Source: CALVGQ01 sp964369385
GTDB taxonomy: Bacteria; Bacillota_I; Bacilli_A; Erysipelotrichales; Erysipelotrichaceae
DNA: 64,000 bases
NCBI GenBank assembly: GCA_964369385.1
Contig: CAYJEY010000001.1
Span: 62,001-126,000, forward strand
Direction: 5' to 3'
Within the stretch, counting starts at the first letter, position 1. Each line of letters starts with the position of its first letter. Under the pieces are notes generated by a model. That model was not told where the DNA came from, searched no databases, and saw only the letters and a program-made list of their open reading frames with translations. Both the position numbers and the translations under genes were made by a program. Positions 9,252 to 16,627 of the stretch are shown here, in pieces.

Positions 9252-9880
9252 TGGAAAGAAATATTGCAAAAAACTTATTGGATATTCAAGCTGTATTTTT
9301 AAAACCAAATGATCCTTTTACTTGGGCTTCTGGTATCAAGAGTCCAATTTATTGTGATAATCGTTTAACACTAAGTAGTCCTAAAGTAAGAAAAGAAGTT
9401 GAACAAGCGCTTGCGCAAATTATTAAAACTCATTTTCCTGAGTGTGAAACAGTAATGGGGACGGCAACTGCGGGTATTGCACATGCTGCAATTGTCGCTG
9501 AAATTCTAGATTTACCAATGGGGTATGTGCGTGCAAGTGCAAAAGGTCACGGGCGCACAAATCAAATTGAAGGGAAATGTGAACCTGGAACTAAAGTTGT
9601 GGTTATTGAAGATTTAATCTCAACAGCTGGAAGTAGTCTTGAAGTTGTGGATGTATTAAAAAATGCAGGAGTTGAAGTGTTGGGAATTGCATCTATCTTT
9701 ACATATGGCATGCAAAAGGCAACTGATCGCTTAGCTCAAGCTCAAGTAAAAAATGTTTCTGCGTCAAATTTTGATGTGCTTGTCGATGTTGCGGTAGAGA
9801 CAGGGTATATTCAAGCAGAAGATCAAGCGCGCTTAATTCAATTCAGAAATAACCCTTCTGATGAGTCATGGATGAAATAA
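9251..9880 (+). CDS. pyrE: Orotate phosphoribosyltransferase
   Basis: This enzyme adds PRPP-derived ribose phosphate to orotate to make OMP. The PRPP-binding motif VVVIEDLISTAGSS and the flexible loop with RASAKGHGRTNQIEG are visible. I chose ATG 9251 (209 residues), directly overlapping the pyrF TAA and preceded by GGAGGG at 9237-9242. A longer in-frame start at 9218 has no ribosome site. It is the last gene of the operon and leaves no pathway step missing from aspartate to UMP. Confidence 0.97.
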   Translation: MERNIAKNLLDIQAVFLKPNDPFTWASGIKSPIYCDNRLTLSSPKVRKEVEQALAQIIKTHFPECETVMGTATAGIAHAAIVAEILDLPMGYVRASAKGHGRTNQIEGKCEPGTKVVVIEDLISTAGSSLEVVDVLKNAGVEVLGIASIFTYGMQKATDRLAQAQVKNVSASNFDVLVDVAVETGYIQAEDQARLIQFRNNPSDESWMK

Positions 9881-9910
9881 AAGAGTCATTATTATTAAAT
9901 TGGAAAAAAA

Positions 9911-9934
9911 TACAGTGATAATCTGTAATTTTTT
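9911..9934 (+). terminator. Weak terminator-like hairpin after pyrE
   Basis: TACAG (9911-9915) can pair with CTGTA (9923-9927), followed by a T-rich run. The five-pair stem is AT-rich, so it would be a weak end for the pyr transcript. Confidence 0.35.
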
Positions 9935-10006
9935 AATCTTATTACTTTATTTATTTTTTTATAAATGATACAATCATAAATGTTTTTGGAGGTATGGGGA
10001 AGTAAA

Positions 10007-10534
10007 ATGAAAAAGATTATACAATTAGCACTTATATGCTTATGTTATTTTGGTGGAGTAATGAATACAGTAGCAGCGCAAGGTGATGAGACAACTCAAT
10101 CTGAAGAAATAATTATAGAAGATGAGCAAACACCAGAGGTTGCGAGTAGGTCGTCAGTGTATTTAATGACGTTTGCAAGTTTTACAATAGTTGTTGTGGG
10201 ATTAGTTTATTATTCGCAACAAGGGAAATTACGTTTGTTTATTGATAGAGTTGAAGAAAATACTGATGGTAGCTATACAGTTTCTATGGGATATAAGAAA
10301 TCATGGGTATCTATGAAAAGAAAAGTAGCAAAAAATAGTTCGATTCAGGTAAACACTGGATCAGCAGTAGTGTTAAAAAAACCTAAAGATGAAACAATAT
10401 TAAAAGATGGAATTAATAAAAATCAGTATGTTACGGTTATTAATGATAACAGTGAGCTTGAATGGCATGTTGATGGACAAAAACTTGTTGTAAATAAAAA
10501 AGTTGTAGAAGGTATGAAAAAAAGCACGCATTAG
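10007..10534 (+). CDS. Small membrane-anchored protein of unknown function
   Basis: I do not recognise this 175-residue protein. It begins with a signal-peptide-like segment (MKKIIQLALICLCYFGGVMN), then an acidic linker, a single membrane span around residues 48-66 (YLMTFASFTIVVVGLVYY), and a soluble basic C-terminal domain. The start at 10007 is preceded by GGGGAAG; an in-frame ATG at 9980 is less likely. A possible -10 box TACAAT lies at 9969-9974. A decayed paralogue of its soluble domain lies about 200 bp downstream, so the pair arose by duplication. It ends within its own terminator. Confidence 0.7.
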   Translation: MKKIIQLALICLCYFGGVMNTVAAQGDETTQSEEIIIEDEQTPEVASRSSVYLMTFASFTIVVVGLVYYSQQGKLRLFIDRVEENTDGSYTVSMGYKKSWVSMKRKVAKNSSIQVNTGSAVVLKKPKDETILKDGINKNQYVTVINDNSELEWHVDGQKLVVNKKVVEGMKKSTH

Positions 10535-10544
10535 TGCTTTTTTT
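10517..10544 (+). terminator. Intrinsic terminator overlapping the end of the 10007 gene
   Basis: AAAAAAAGCAC (10517-10527) pairs with GTGCTTTTTTT (10534-10544) around a 6-nt loop. The hairpin overlaps the last codons and the stop. Confidence 0.85.
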
Positions 10545-10726
10545 GTCTAATTTACTATGAAATACATGTGTTGAAATTTCTAAAACATGATAATAGAATG
10601 TGAATGATACAGTTATTTTGGAATCTTTGAACTTTCAAATGTTAAATGGAGTATCATATTTTTCGACTTATTAATTAAATGGTATACTTCTACAAGATTA
10701 ATTTAGATACAAAGAAAGAAGGTAGA

Positions 10727-11034
10727 ATGTTATATGTTTTTGAAAAATATCAAGAAAAGTGACAGTTCAAATTTGATTTAGTTGAAGTGAATGAAGATGG
10801 AAGTTACTTGGTTTCATTGGATTATCGTAGGTGGTTCTTTAAGAAAAGAGGTCAGAAGACAAACCTTAGTGATATTCGTGTAATAGCAGGTGGTGCGATT
10901 GTATTATGGCAAGAAAGAAAAGAGTTGAAGCTAATCAACAGCTTATTATTATCAATGATGATTCTCATGTAGAATGGCACGTTGATGGAAAGTGTTCACT
11001 TATAAACAAAGAGATAATTCACCAATTACAATAA
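10727..11034 (+). pseudogene. Decayed paralogue of the 10007 membrane protein
   Basis: One frame reads from ATG 10727 through an in-frame TGA at 10760-10762 and continues as QFKFDLVEVNEDGSYLVSLD up to about 10920. The match then continues in the next frame as LIIINDDSHVEWHVDGK to a stop at 11032-11034. The intact neighbour reads RLFIDRVEENTDGSYTVSMG and VTVINDNSELEWHVDGQ at the same places. So the copy has one nonsense codon and one frameshift, near the A-rich 10913-10925, and it lacks the signal peptide and membrane span. Without the damage it would be a roughly 100-residue soluble domain. A sequencing error could explain one lesion, but not easily both. Confidence 0.75.
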
Positions 11035-11068
11035 AAGTAATTGGTTGAATGCTTTTTTTAATGCTTTT
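11022..11068 (+). terminator. Intrinsic terminator after the pseudogene
   Basis: CCAATTAC (11022-11029) pairs perfectly with GTAATTGG (11037-11044), followed by two T runs, each after an ATGC. The stem overlaps the pseudogene stop. Confidence 0.75.
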
Positions 11069-11116
11069 TTTTATTTACTTTGGTATAATAGTTTTGTTTG
11101 AAAGGTGGTAATACTG

Positions 11117-11839
11117 ATGGGACGTGCACATGAAGTCCGTGCTGCTTCGATGGCGAAGACAGCTGCAATAAAATCAAAGTTATATTCTCGCTATGGTAAG
11201 GAATTATACATGGCTGCAAGAGCAGGGGTTCCTGATCCTGAAATGAATCTAGGATTAAGACGTAAAATAGCGGAGGCAAAGGCAAATCAAGTGCCTGCTG
11301 ATGTTATAAAGCGCGCAATTGAGAAAGCAAAAGGTGGAACTGGAGAGAACTATAGTGAAGTACGCTATGAAGGTTTTGGTCCAGGGGAAGCAACTGTCAT
11401 TATTGATTGTCTAACAGATAACACAAATCGTTCATTGAGTGCTGTAAAAACAGCGTTTAATAAGTCGCATTGTAAATTTGGTGTGGGAGGTAGTGTATCT
11501 CATAGCTATGAAAATGTAGGAATTTTATCTTTTACTCATGATGATGAGGAAGGAATGTTAGATGCATTGCTTATGGCAGATATCGATGTAAAAGATGTAG
11601 AATGTGAAGAGGGAATTATGACTGTTTATACAGAGATTTCAGATTTTCATAAAGCCCAAGGAGCGATTACAGAGTTGTTAGGAGATGATTTAACATTTGA
11701 TGTATGCGAAATCACGATGCTTCCTAATGAGTATGTAAAAGTGGAAGGTGACCAAGAAAAAGAGCACTGGGATAGATTAATCACAATGTTAAATGATTGT
11801 GAAGATGTACAAAAAATTTATCATAATGTAGAGGACTAA
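11117..11839 (+). CDS. yebC: YebC/PmpR-family protein (DUF28)
   Basis: This 240-residue protein belongs to the YebC/TACO1 family, described as DNA-binding regulators and, for some members, as factors that help ribosomes through difficult sequences. The start MGRAHEVRAASMAKT, the GAGENYSEVRYEG-like core and the acidic C-terminus with LPNEYVKVEG are typical, and the length fits. I chose ATG 11117 with AAAGGTGG at 11101-11108. A TATAAT at 11084-11089 is the likely -10 box. The role here is not shown by context. Confidence 0.93.
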   Translation: MGRAHEVRAASMAKTAAIKSKLYSRYGKELYMAARAGVPDPEMNLGLRRKIAEAKANQVPADVIKRAIEKAKGGTGENYSEVRYEGFGPGEATVIIDCLTDNTNRSLSAVKTAFNKSHCKFGVGGSVSHSYENVGILSFTHDDEEGMLDALLMADIDVKDVECEEGIMTVYTEISDFHKAQGAITELLGDDLTFDVCEITMLPNEYVKVEGDQEKEHWDRLITMLNDCEDVQKIYHNVED

Positions 11840-11858
11840 AATTAGTCTTCTCTTTTTT
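11831..11858 (+). terminator. Intrinsic terminator overlapping the yebC stop
   Basis: GAGGACTAA (11831-11839) pairs with TTAGTCTTC (11842-11850) with one G-U pair, then a T run at 11853-11858. Confidence 0.7.
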
Positions 11859-11877
11859 AAAAAAAGGAGTGGGGAAA

Positions 11878-12264
11878 GTGAGACGTGTTTTAACTTATGG
11901 AACATTTGATTTACTGCACTGGGGGCATATTCGTTTGCTTAAGCGTGCAAAGGAGCAAGGAGACTATCTTATTGTTGCGCTAAGTTGTGATGAGTTCAAT
12001 GCAATCAAAGGAAAAAAAGCATATCACTCTTATGAGGAGCGACGTTTGATGCTAGAGGCGATTCGTTATGTCGATTTAGTAATACCTGAAATGGTATGGG
12101 AACAAAAAATCAAAGATATTCAAGATTATCATGTTGATGTCTTTGTTATGGGTGATGATTGGGAAGGGAAATTTGATGAACTCAAAGAGTACTGTGAAGT
12201 TGTTTATCTGCCTCGTACCGAAGGAATTTCAACCTCAAAAATTAAAGAAGATTTAGAAAAATAA
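11878..12264 (+). CDS. tagD: Glycerol-3-phosphate cytidylyltransferase
   Basis: This enzyme makes CDP-glycerol from CTP and glycerol 3-phosphate for wall teichoic or related polyglycerol-phosphate polymers. The nucleotidyltransferase signature TYGTFDLLHWGH, the KKAYHSYEERR segment, FVMGDDWEGKFD and the closing YLPRTEGISTSKI all match TagD closely. I chose GTG 11878 (128 residues) because AAGGAG at 11864-11869 is then 8 bp away. GTG 11869 would overlap the ribosome site. No other teichoic acid genes are nearby. Its original terminator is interrupted by the IS element. Confidence 0.95.
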   Translation: MRRVLTYGTFDLLHWGHIRLLKRAKEQGDYLIVALSCDEFNAIKGKKAYHSYEERRLMLEAIRYVDLVIPEMVWEQKIKDIQDYHVDVFVMGDDWEGKFDELKEYCEVVYLPRTEGISTSKIKEDLEK

Positions 12265-12266
12265 AA

Positions 12267-12274
12267 CATCCGAA
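12267..12274 (+). repeat. Left copy of the 8-bp IS target-site duplication
   Basis: CATCCGAA at 12267-12274 is repeated exactly at 13735-13742 on the other side of the element. Eight bases is the usual duplication size for the IS256 family. The copies also form the left arm of the terminator described at 13735-13765. Confidence 0.9.
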
Positions 12275-12404
12275 GGGTGTGTAAAATATTTTGTGTAAAC
12301 TATGACTAAGGTTCTAGGATGTTTAATTAAATTTAATAAAAATGTAATATCTAAAATCCTCTAATGGTAGAATGAAAGAAAACTACTAAAGGAGGATTTT
12401 TATT

Positions 12405-12611
12405 ATGAGTAAAAAAGAAATCGTAAAATATATTATTGAAGAATATGGAGTTACTTCACCAACAGACATTACTAATGCACTAAAAGACTTATTAGGAGAA
12501 ACACTCCAAGAGATGATGGACACTGAATTTGATATGCATATGGGTTACCAAAAACATGATCAAATTACTGAAAAAGACAACTACAGAAATGGCATATCTA
12601 AAAAAATGTGA
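12405..12611 (+). CDS. IS256-family transposase, N-terminal part
   Basis: This 68-residue frame encodes the N-terminal portion of a mutator-type transposase, ending NYRNGISKKM. Intact relatives continue directly with K-x-V-K-T-S and then I-K-V-P-R-D-R, which here lies in the -1 frame. The break falls in a run of seven A (12600-12606). Either an eighth A has been lost or ribosomes slip back by one on the run. The ribosome site AAAGGAGG lies just upstream of ATG 12405. Confidence 0.85.
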   Translation: MSKKEIVKYIIEEYGVTSPTDITNALKDLLGETLQEMMDTEFDMHMGYQKHDQITEKDNYRNGISKKM

Positions 12612-13603
12612 AAACTTCGCAAGGAGTCATTGATATTAAAGTTCCTCGTGATAGAAATGGAATATTCGAACCTGTAGTTATTGAAAAACATGCCCGAGAT
12701 ATATCAGATGTAGACCAAAAGGTAATTAATTTATCTGCACGTGGTATGTCTACCAGAGACGTCAGTGAGTCGATTAGAGATATTTATGGCATAGAAGTAA
12801 GCGCAGCGATGATAAGTGCAATTACAGATAAAATCATACCTAAGGCTTTGGAATGGCAAAGTAGACCATTAAATACAACCTATCCTATACTGTTTATTGA
12901 TTGTGTTCACTTTAATGTGAAAAAGGACCATATAGTAGTAAAGAAACCTGTTTATATTGCGTTAGGAGTCAATGAATCGGGATATAAAGAGGTTTTAGGG
13001 ATTTATATTGGTGAAAATGAAAGTGCGAAATTTTGGTTATCAGTATTAAAAGATATAAAAAATAGAGGAGTGCAGGACATCTTAATTATATGCTCCGATG
13101 GTCTTAGTGGGTTAAAGGATGCCATTGCATCCGTATATCCAAATGCAGTGCAACAGCGTTGTATTGTACATTTAATAAGAAACTCATGCAAATTCTTAGG
13201 ATACAAAGATAGAATAGAATTTTGCCAGGACTTAAAGAAAGTATACAGTGCTACAACACAAGAAAATGCATTAAACGCTCTAGAAGGATGTAAAGATAAA
13301 TGGGGTGAGAAATATCCATATGCATTCAAACCGTGGGAAAACAATCGGAATGAAGTATGTGCAATGTTCAACTATATTCCAGAGTTACGAAAAATTATGT
13401 ATACAACTAATGCAATCGAAAGTTTAAATAGTGGCTTTCGCAAGTTCACTAAAATACGTACTGTATTTCCTACAGATGAAAGTTTACTTAAATCTTTATA
13501 TTTAGTCCAGGAGAAAATTGTTGAGAAGTCGAACATTCCGTATGCAAATTGGGGAATGGTTTATTCAAGCTTACAGATCTTATTTGAAGATAGATTAAAT
13601 TAG
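12608..13603 (+). CDS. IS256-family transposase, catalytic part
   Basis: This 331-residue frame holds the catalytic DDE domain of the mutator-type transposase (Transposase_mut). The first Asp is in LFIDCVHF, the second in IICSDGLSGLKDA, and the Glu in TTNAIESLNSGFRKF. The RCIVHLIRN segment with its C/H pair is typical of the family. A GTG at 12608 could start it, but no ribosome site is seen, so it is better read as the continuation of the 12405 frame. Together the two parts give the usual ~400 residues. Activity depends on frameshifting. Confidence 0.88.
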   Translation: MKTSQGVIDIKVPRDRNGIFEPVVIEKHARDISDVDQKVINLSARGMSTRDVSESIRDIYGIEVSAAMISAITDKIIPKALEWQSRPLNTTYPILFIDCVHFNVKKDHIVVKKPVYIALGVNESGYKEVLGIYIGENESAKFWLSVLKDIKNRGVQDILIICSDGLSGLKDAIASVYPNAVQQRCIVHLIRNSCKFLGYKDRIEFCQDLKKVYSATTQENALNALEGCKDKWGEKYPYAFKPWENNRNEVCAMFNYIPELRKIMYTTNAIESLNSGFRKFTKIRTVFPTDESLLKSLYLVQEKIVEKSNIPYANWGMVYSSLQILFEDRLN

Positions 13604-13640
13604 TTTTTTTAAAGTTAAATATTTGTGTTATTATGAAAAA

Positions 13641-13678
13641 AAAGTAACATTATTTAACTTACTCGCTAATGTTACTTT
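13641..13678 (+). terminator. Perfect 12-bp inverted repeat inside the IS, after the transposase
   Basis: AAAGTAACATTA (13641-13652) and TAATGTTACTTT (13667-13678) are perfect inverse copies around a 14-nt loop, with A-rich and T-rich flanks. It may end the transposase message in either direction, or block read-in from tmcAL. Confidence 0.5.
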
Positions 13679-13734
13679 ATTCATTCTACTATTGTTTCAG
13701 GATTTAGACTTTACACAAAATTTTGTACAGGCTC

Positions 13735-13765
13735 CATCCGAAAGAAAAACTTCGGATGTTTTTAC
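13735..13765 (+). terminator. tagD/tmcAL terminator, rebuilt by the IS target duplication
   Basis: CATCCGAA (13735-13742, the right target-site copy) pairs with TTCGGATG (13752-13759) and is followed by five T. Joining the two flanks of the IS without one duplicate gives a longer hairpin directly after tagD, with A/T tracts on both sides. That would be a bidirectional terminator shared by tagD and tmcAL. The IS landed in the left arm of this stem. Confidence 0.8.
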
Positions 13766-13766
13766 G

Positions 13767-14873
13767 TTATACAATTCTAATCGCGCCTGCAATTTCAGCT
13801 TCAATTATTTTTTTTGCGTCAGATTGACTCATAAGTGTGCTATATAGTTTTGTGGTTTTGAGTTCCATTTCTCGATAAGGAAGGGGGACTTGAGCAAATT
13901 TGGAAGCGATCTTCACTTCTTGTTTCTTTAAATGTTTTAGATATTGTTGCCCCTTCTCATTAAAGGCGAGGATACGTAGTGTATCTAATGGACCAAGATT
14001 TGTGACATCTTTTTTTGTGATGTGATTAATCAGTTGTAGGCAGCATCTTTGAATACGTGCTTTTGTATAACGCTTTGTAGCTGACATGTCTATAAATTCT
14101 TGCCATGATTGGCTTTTTAGAATCATATTTCGCAAGTGGTTTTCGATTCCCTCATTAAATAAGAAGATTTCTTTCATGTAATTTACATCAAGCGTTGTGA
14201 ATAAAATTTTTAAATATGGAAAAAAATGTTGCCAATGAACAGTTGGCTCATTGATAAGCATTGCACAATCATTGGAAATATCTTCTTGATTAAAATAGGC
14301 TTTTCTAATCGCAGTTGCACTTGAAATTCCTTGTTGTAAGTGAGGATCATGGTAATGAGTTGTGCGTTGTATTGTGTAAGGTTGTATATTCTTGTCTTGA
14401 AGTGCTTTTAAATAAGCGACGGCTAAAATATCATTGGACTGAAGAACGCTTGAACCAAGTGAGAAAGCTTTTGCATATCCTTCTCCTGCACTTAATGCTT
14501 CTTTTAAGTAATCAACTTTAAAACTCATTTCAGCTATCTCCTGGAGTGTTTCTAAATCATTGGACTCACTACCAAAAACAATTGAGTTTACTTGCGCTAA
14601 ATGCAATAAATCAACGCTAGCACAGGCAAATTGTTGTGCGCTTTGTGTTGCATAGATATAGGGGAGTTCAATGACGATATCAACACCGTGTTCAATTGCG
14701 GAACGAGCGCGTTGAAACTTGTCCACAATGGCAAATTCTCCACGTTGCACATAGTTACCGCTCATTACAGCAATGAGGACATCAGGCTTTGTTATTTTAA
14801 GTGTTTCTTTTATGTGGTGTAGATGTCCATTGTGTAATGGATTATATTCTACGATAATTCCTGTTGCTTTCAT
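13767..14873 (-). CDS. tmcAL: tRNA(Met) cytidine acetate ligase
   Basis: This nucleotidyltransferase-fold enzyme (formerly YlbM) activates acetate with ATP to acetylate the wobble cytidine of elongator tRNA-Met. The start MKATGIIVEYNPLHNGHLHH contains the HxGH ATP-binding motif. VMSGNYVQRGEFAIVDK and GSESNDLE are further family signatures. I chose the ATG at 14873 (368 residues); three codons upstream is a GTG that instead forms the GGTGAT ribosome site. It is divergent from the hydrolase at 14957 and convergent with tagD across the IS. Confidence 0.92.
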   Translation of the reverse strand: MKATGIIVEYNPLHNGHLHHIKETLKITKPDVLIAVMSGNYVQRGEFAIVDKFQRARSAIEHGVDIVIELPYIYATQSAQQFACASVDLLHLAQVNSIVFGSESNDLETLQEIAEMSFKVDYLKEALSAGEGYAKAFSLGSSVLQSNDILAVAYLKALQDKNIQPYTIQRTTHYHDPHLQQGISSATAIRKAYFNQEDISNDCAMLINEPTVHWQHFFPYLKILFTTLDVNYMKEIFLFNEGIENHLRNMILKSQSWQEFIDMSATKRYTKARIQRCCLQLINHITKKDVTNLGPLDTLRILAFNEKGQQYLKHLKKQEVKIASKFAQVPLPYREMELKTTKLYSTLMSQSDAKKIIEAEIAGAIRIV

Positions 14874-14891
14874 TTTTATCACCGTTATTAG

Positions 14892-14921
14892 TTTACCATA
14901 ATTCGTTCACTATTGTATAAT
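14892..14921 (+). promoter_or_regulatory. Promoter of the 14957 hydrolase gene
   Basis: TTTACC (14892-14897) and TATAAT (14916-14921) are 18 bp apart in the short divergent spacer between tmcAL and the hydrolase. Confidence 0.6.
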
Positions 14922-14956
14922 GGAATCAACAAGTAATAAAAGAAAGGAGAATAGAT

Positions 14957-15850
14957 ATGGAGGCGATAACATTAGCAACAAGTGTTTTTGAGCCAAAGGG
15001 TGAATGTATTGCAAGTTTAGTAGTTGTGCATGGGATGATGGACCATCGACGACGCTATACATACTTTGCACAAAGTATGGCGATGCGTGGGTACTATGTC
15101 ATTTTATATGACCAAAGAGGACACGGAGAAACGGCAAGAGATAATGACGAACTAGGTTTCATCGCAGAAGAGCATGGATGGCAATTACTTATTAAAGATT
15201 GCCTAAGTCAAATCAAAGCAGCTAAACATGTTTATCCAAACGTGCCATGCCTGCTTTTTGGTCACAGTATGGGCTCACTAGTTACACGAAGTTTACTTAA
15301 ACAACATGATGGACAAATTGATGGAGTGATGTTGAGTGGTGTAGTCAATGTAAGTAATGTTGGAAAAATTGGGAAAGCTGTTTGCAGGGTGTTAAGTAAA
15401 ATAAAAGGGAAGAGGGGGCGCTCTGCGCTTTTATACAAGATGGTATTAGGTGGTTTTAATAAATCAGTGAGCCATCCTCGCACAACATGTGATTGGCTTA
15501 GCAAGAATGAAGACAATGTCGATGCTTATTTAAATGATCCATATTGCCAATTTAATTTCACAACTCAAGCTTATTTTGATTTGATGTATGGTATGGTGGA
15601 TGTGAATTCATCTAAAGCATGGCTAGTTCAAAATGAAAACTTACCTATTTTGTTTATAAATGGGGAATGTGATCCGTGTACTGGCTATCAAAAAGGAATA
15701 GATCACTCCATTATGAAATTGAGGCAAAGAGGATATACTCAAATAGAAAGCATTGTATATCCTAGTTTAAGACATGAAATACTCAATGAAAAAGAACGGG
15801 ATAAAGTGATTTGCGATGTCGTAGGATGGGCACAAAAAAATGTTTTGTAA
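14957..15850 (+). CDS. Alpha/beta hydrolase (monoacylglycerol lipase/lysophospholipase-like)
   Basis: This 297-residue protein has the serine-hydrolase order of the lysophospholipase (Hydrolase_4) group. The oxyanion region is VVHGMMDH, YDQRGHGET follows, and the nucleophile elbow is LFGHSMGS near residue 101. An acid candidate is in FINGECDPCTG and the catalytic His is in YPSLRHEIL. There is no signal peptide, so it is cytoplasmic or membrane-peripheral. The substrate is not determined. It is a single gene with its own promoter and a strong AAAGGAGA site. Confidence 0.85.
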   Translation: MEAITLATSVFEPKGECIASLVVVHGMMDHRRRYTYFAQSMAMRGYYVILYDQRGHGETARDNDELGFIAEEHGWQLLIKDCLSQIKAAKHVYPNVPCLLFGHSMGSLVTRSLLKQHDGQIDGVMLSGVVNVSNVGKIGKAVCRVLSKIKGKRGRSALLYKMVLGGFNKSVSHPRTTCDWLSKNEDNVDAYLNDPYCQFNFTTQAYFDLMYGMVDVNSSKAWLVQNENLPILFINGECDPCTGYQKGIDHSIMKLRQRGYTQIESIVYPSLRHEILNEKERDKVICDVVGWAQKNVL

Positions 15851-15877
15851 TTTTAAATTGTATTTGTACGCTTTTTG

Positions 15878-15906
15878 TTGACTTTCGCTATTTATTTCAA
15901 TATAAT
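15878..15906 (+). promoter_or_regulatory. Near-consensus sigma-A promoter for the YceD-like gene and rpmF
   Basis: TTGACT (15878-15883) and TATAAT (15901-15906) are separated by exactly 17 bp, about 30 bp before the gene. Confidence 0.85.
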
Positions 15907-15936
15907 TAATTCGGTAACGAAATAGGGTGAATAATC

Positions 15937-16440
15937 GTGAATTGGACGAAAAAAGAACTTACCAATCTAATTGACGTAGAAATTGATGAAGAGATTGAAT
16001 TTGATCTTCAAGCTTTTTCAACACATGGACGTCTTAATGCATTGCGCAATGTAAATGTACACGGTAGTGGACACTATGATTGTGCAACACAACAGTTTGA
16101 GGTTGCTATGGACGTTGCGGGCGATATGATTGTTCCCTGCGCTGTTACACTGGAAGATGTAACTGTTCCGTTTGAATTTACGGCAAATGAAATTTTTAGT
16201 TTCATTAACGTAGAGGAAGATGATGTTCATGTTTGCCACAAAAGTCATATTGAAATTTATCCAGTGCTATTTCAACTAATTTTAGCTGAAGTACCACTTA
16301 AGGTTGTAAAGGACGATGCTAGCTATCCTAAAGGGGATGGTTGGGAAGTGATGAGTGAGCGTGAATATCGTGAAAAGATGGAAAATGAAATTGACCCGCG
16401 TTTAGCAAAATTAAAAGACTTTAAAATTGAAGAAAGCTAG
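15937..16440 (+). CDS. YceD-family protein (DUF177)
   Basis: This 167-residue protein matches the DUF177/YceD family, which is almost always found directly upstream of rpmF; plant and bacterial members have been linked to 23S rRNA accumulation. The central pattern CAVTLEDVTVPFEF and the acidic, conserved DPRLAKLKDF end are typical. It starts at GTG 15937 behind AGGGTGA (15924-15930). The 11-bp gap to rpmF and the shared promoter and terminator make them one operon. Confidence 0.88.
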   Translation: MNWTKKELTNLIDVEIDEEIEFDLQAFSTHGRLNALRNVNVHGSGHYDCATQQFEVAMDVAGDMIVPCAVTLEDVTVPFEFTANEIFSFINVEEDDVHVCHKSHIEIYPVLFQLILAEVPLKVVKDDASYPKGDGWEVMSEREYREKMENEIDPRLAKLKDFKIEES

Positions 16441-16451
16441 GAGGTGCGAAT

Positions 16452-16601
16452 ATGGCTGTACAACAAAGAAGAAACTCAAAAACAAGAAAAGCAAAACGTA
16501 GAACACATTTTAAACTAAATGCTCCAACTATAGTTAAATGTCCTACATGTGGGGAATATAAACGTCCTCACCACGCTTGTGGCACTTGTATCGGAAAATA
16601 A
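16452..16601 (+). CDS. rpmF: 50S ribosomal protein L32
   Basis: This 49-residue gene starts at ATG 16452 with GGAGGTGCG upstream. The sequence begins MAVQQRRNSKTRKAKRRTH, the typical basic L32 start. It continues with CPTCGEYKRPHHAC and CGTC, which give two CxxC pairs. This is therefore the zinc-binding (C+) form of L32, whose partner genes in some Bacillota include zinc-independent copies elsewhere. It forms an operon with the YceD-like gene and ends just before a strong terminator. Confidence 0.96.
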   Translation: MAVQQRRNSKTRKAKRRTHFKLNAPTIVKCPTCGEYKRPHHACGTCIGK

Positions 16602-16602
16602 G

Positions 16603-16627
16603 GCGATGTAATCATCGCTTTTTTTTT
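16603..16627 (+). terminator. Intrinsic terminator of rpmF
   Basis: GCGATG (16603-16608) and CATCGC (16613-16618) form a 4-nt-loop hairpin followed by nine T. Confidence 0.93.

Larger units (their letters stand above)
12275..13734 (+). mobile_element. IS256-family insertion sequence (1460 bp)
   Basis: The element is bounded by 8-bp direct repeats (CATCCGAA) and has imperfect terminal inverted repeats of about 27 bp. The left end GGGTGTGTAAAATATTTTGT (12275-12294) and the inverse of the right end (13708-13734) share a common block TTTTGTGTAAA and agree at about 21 of 27 positions. It contains a mutator-type transposase in two overlapping frames and a long inverted repeat after the gene. Identical duplications suggest a fairly recent insertion. 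It sits between tagD and the convergent tmcAL. Confidence 0.93.

Noticed and set aside
10787..10972. 61-codon frame as an independent small gene
   Set aside because: It is the middle part of a decayed paralogue; the matching sequence continues upstream past a TGA and downstream in another frame.
13003..13371. Reverse-strand frame of 122 codons inside the transposase
   Set aside because: It lies fully inside a well-supported transposase on the plus strand and encodes nothing recognisable.
13623..13847. Open frame of 74 codons spanning the right end of the IS
   Set aside because: It crosses the IS boundary, the inverted repeat and the terminator, has no ribosome site, and overlaps tmcAL on the other strand.
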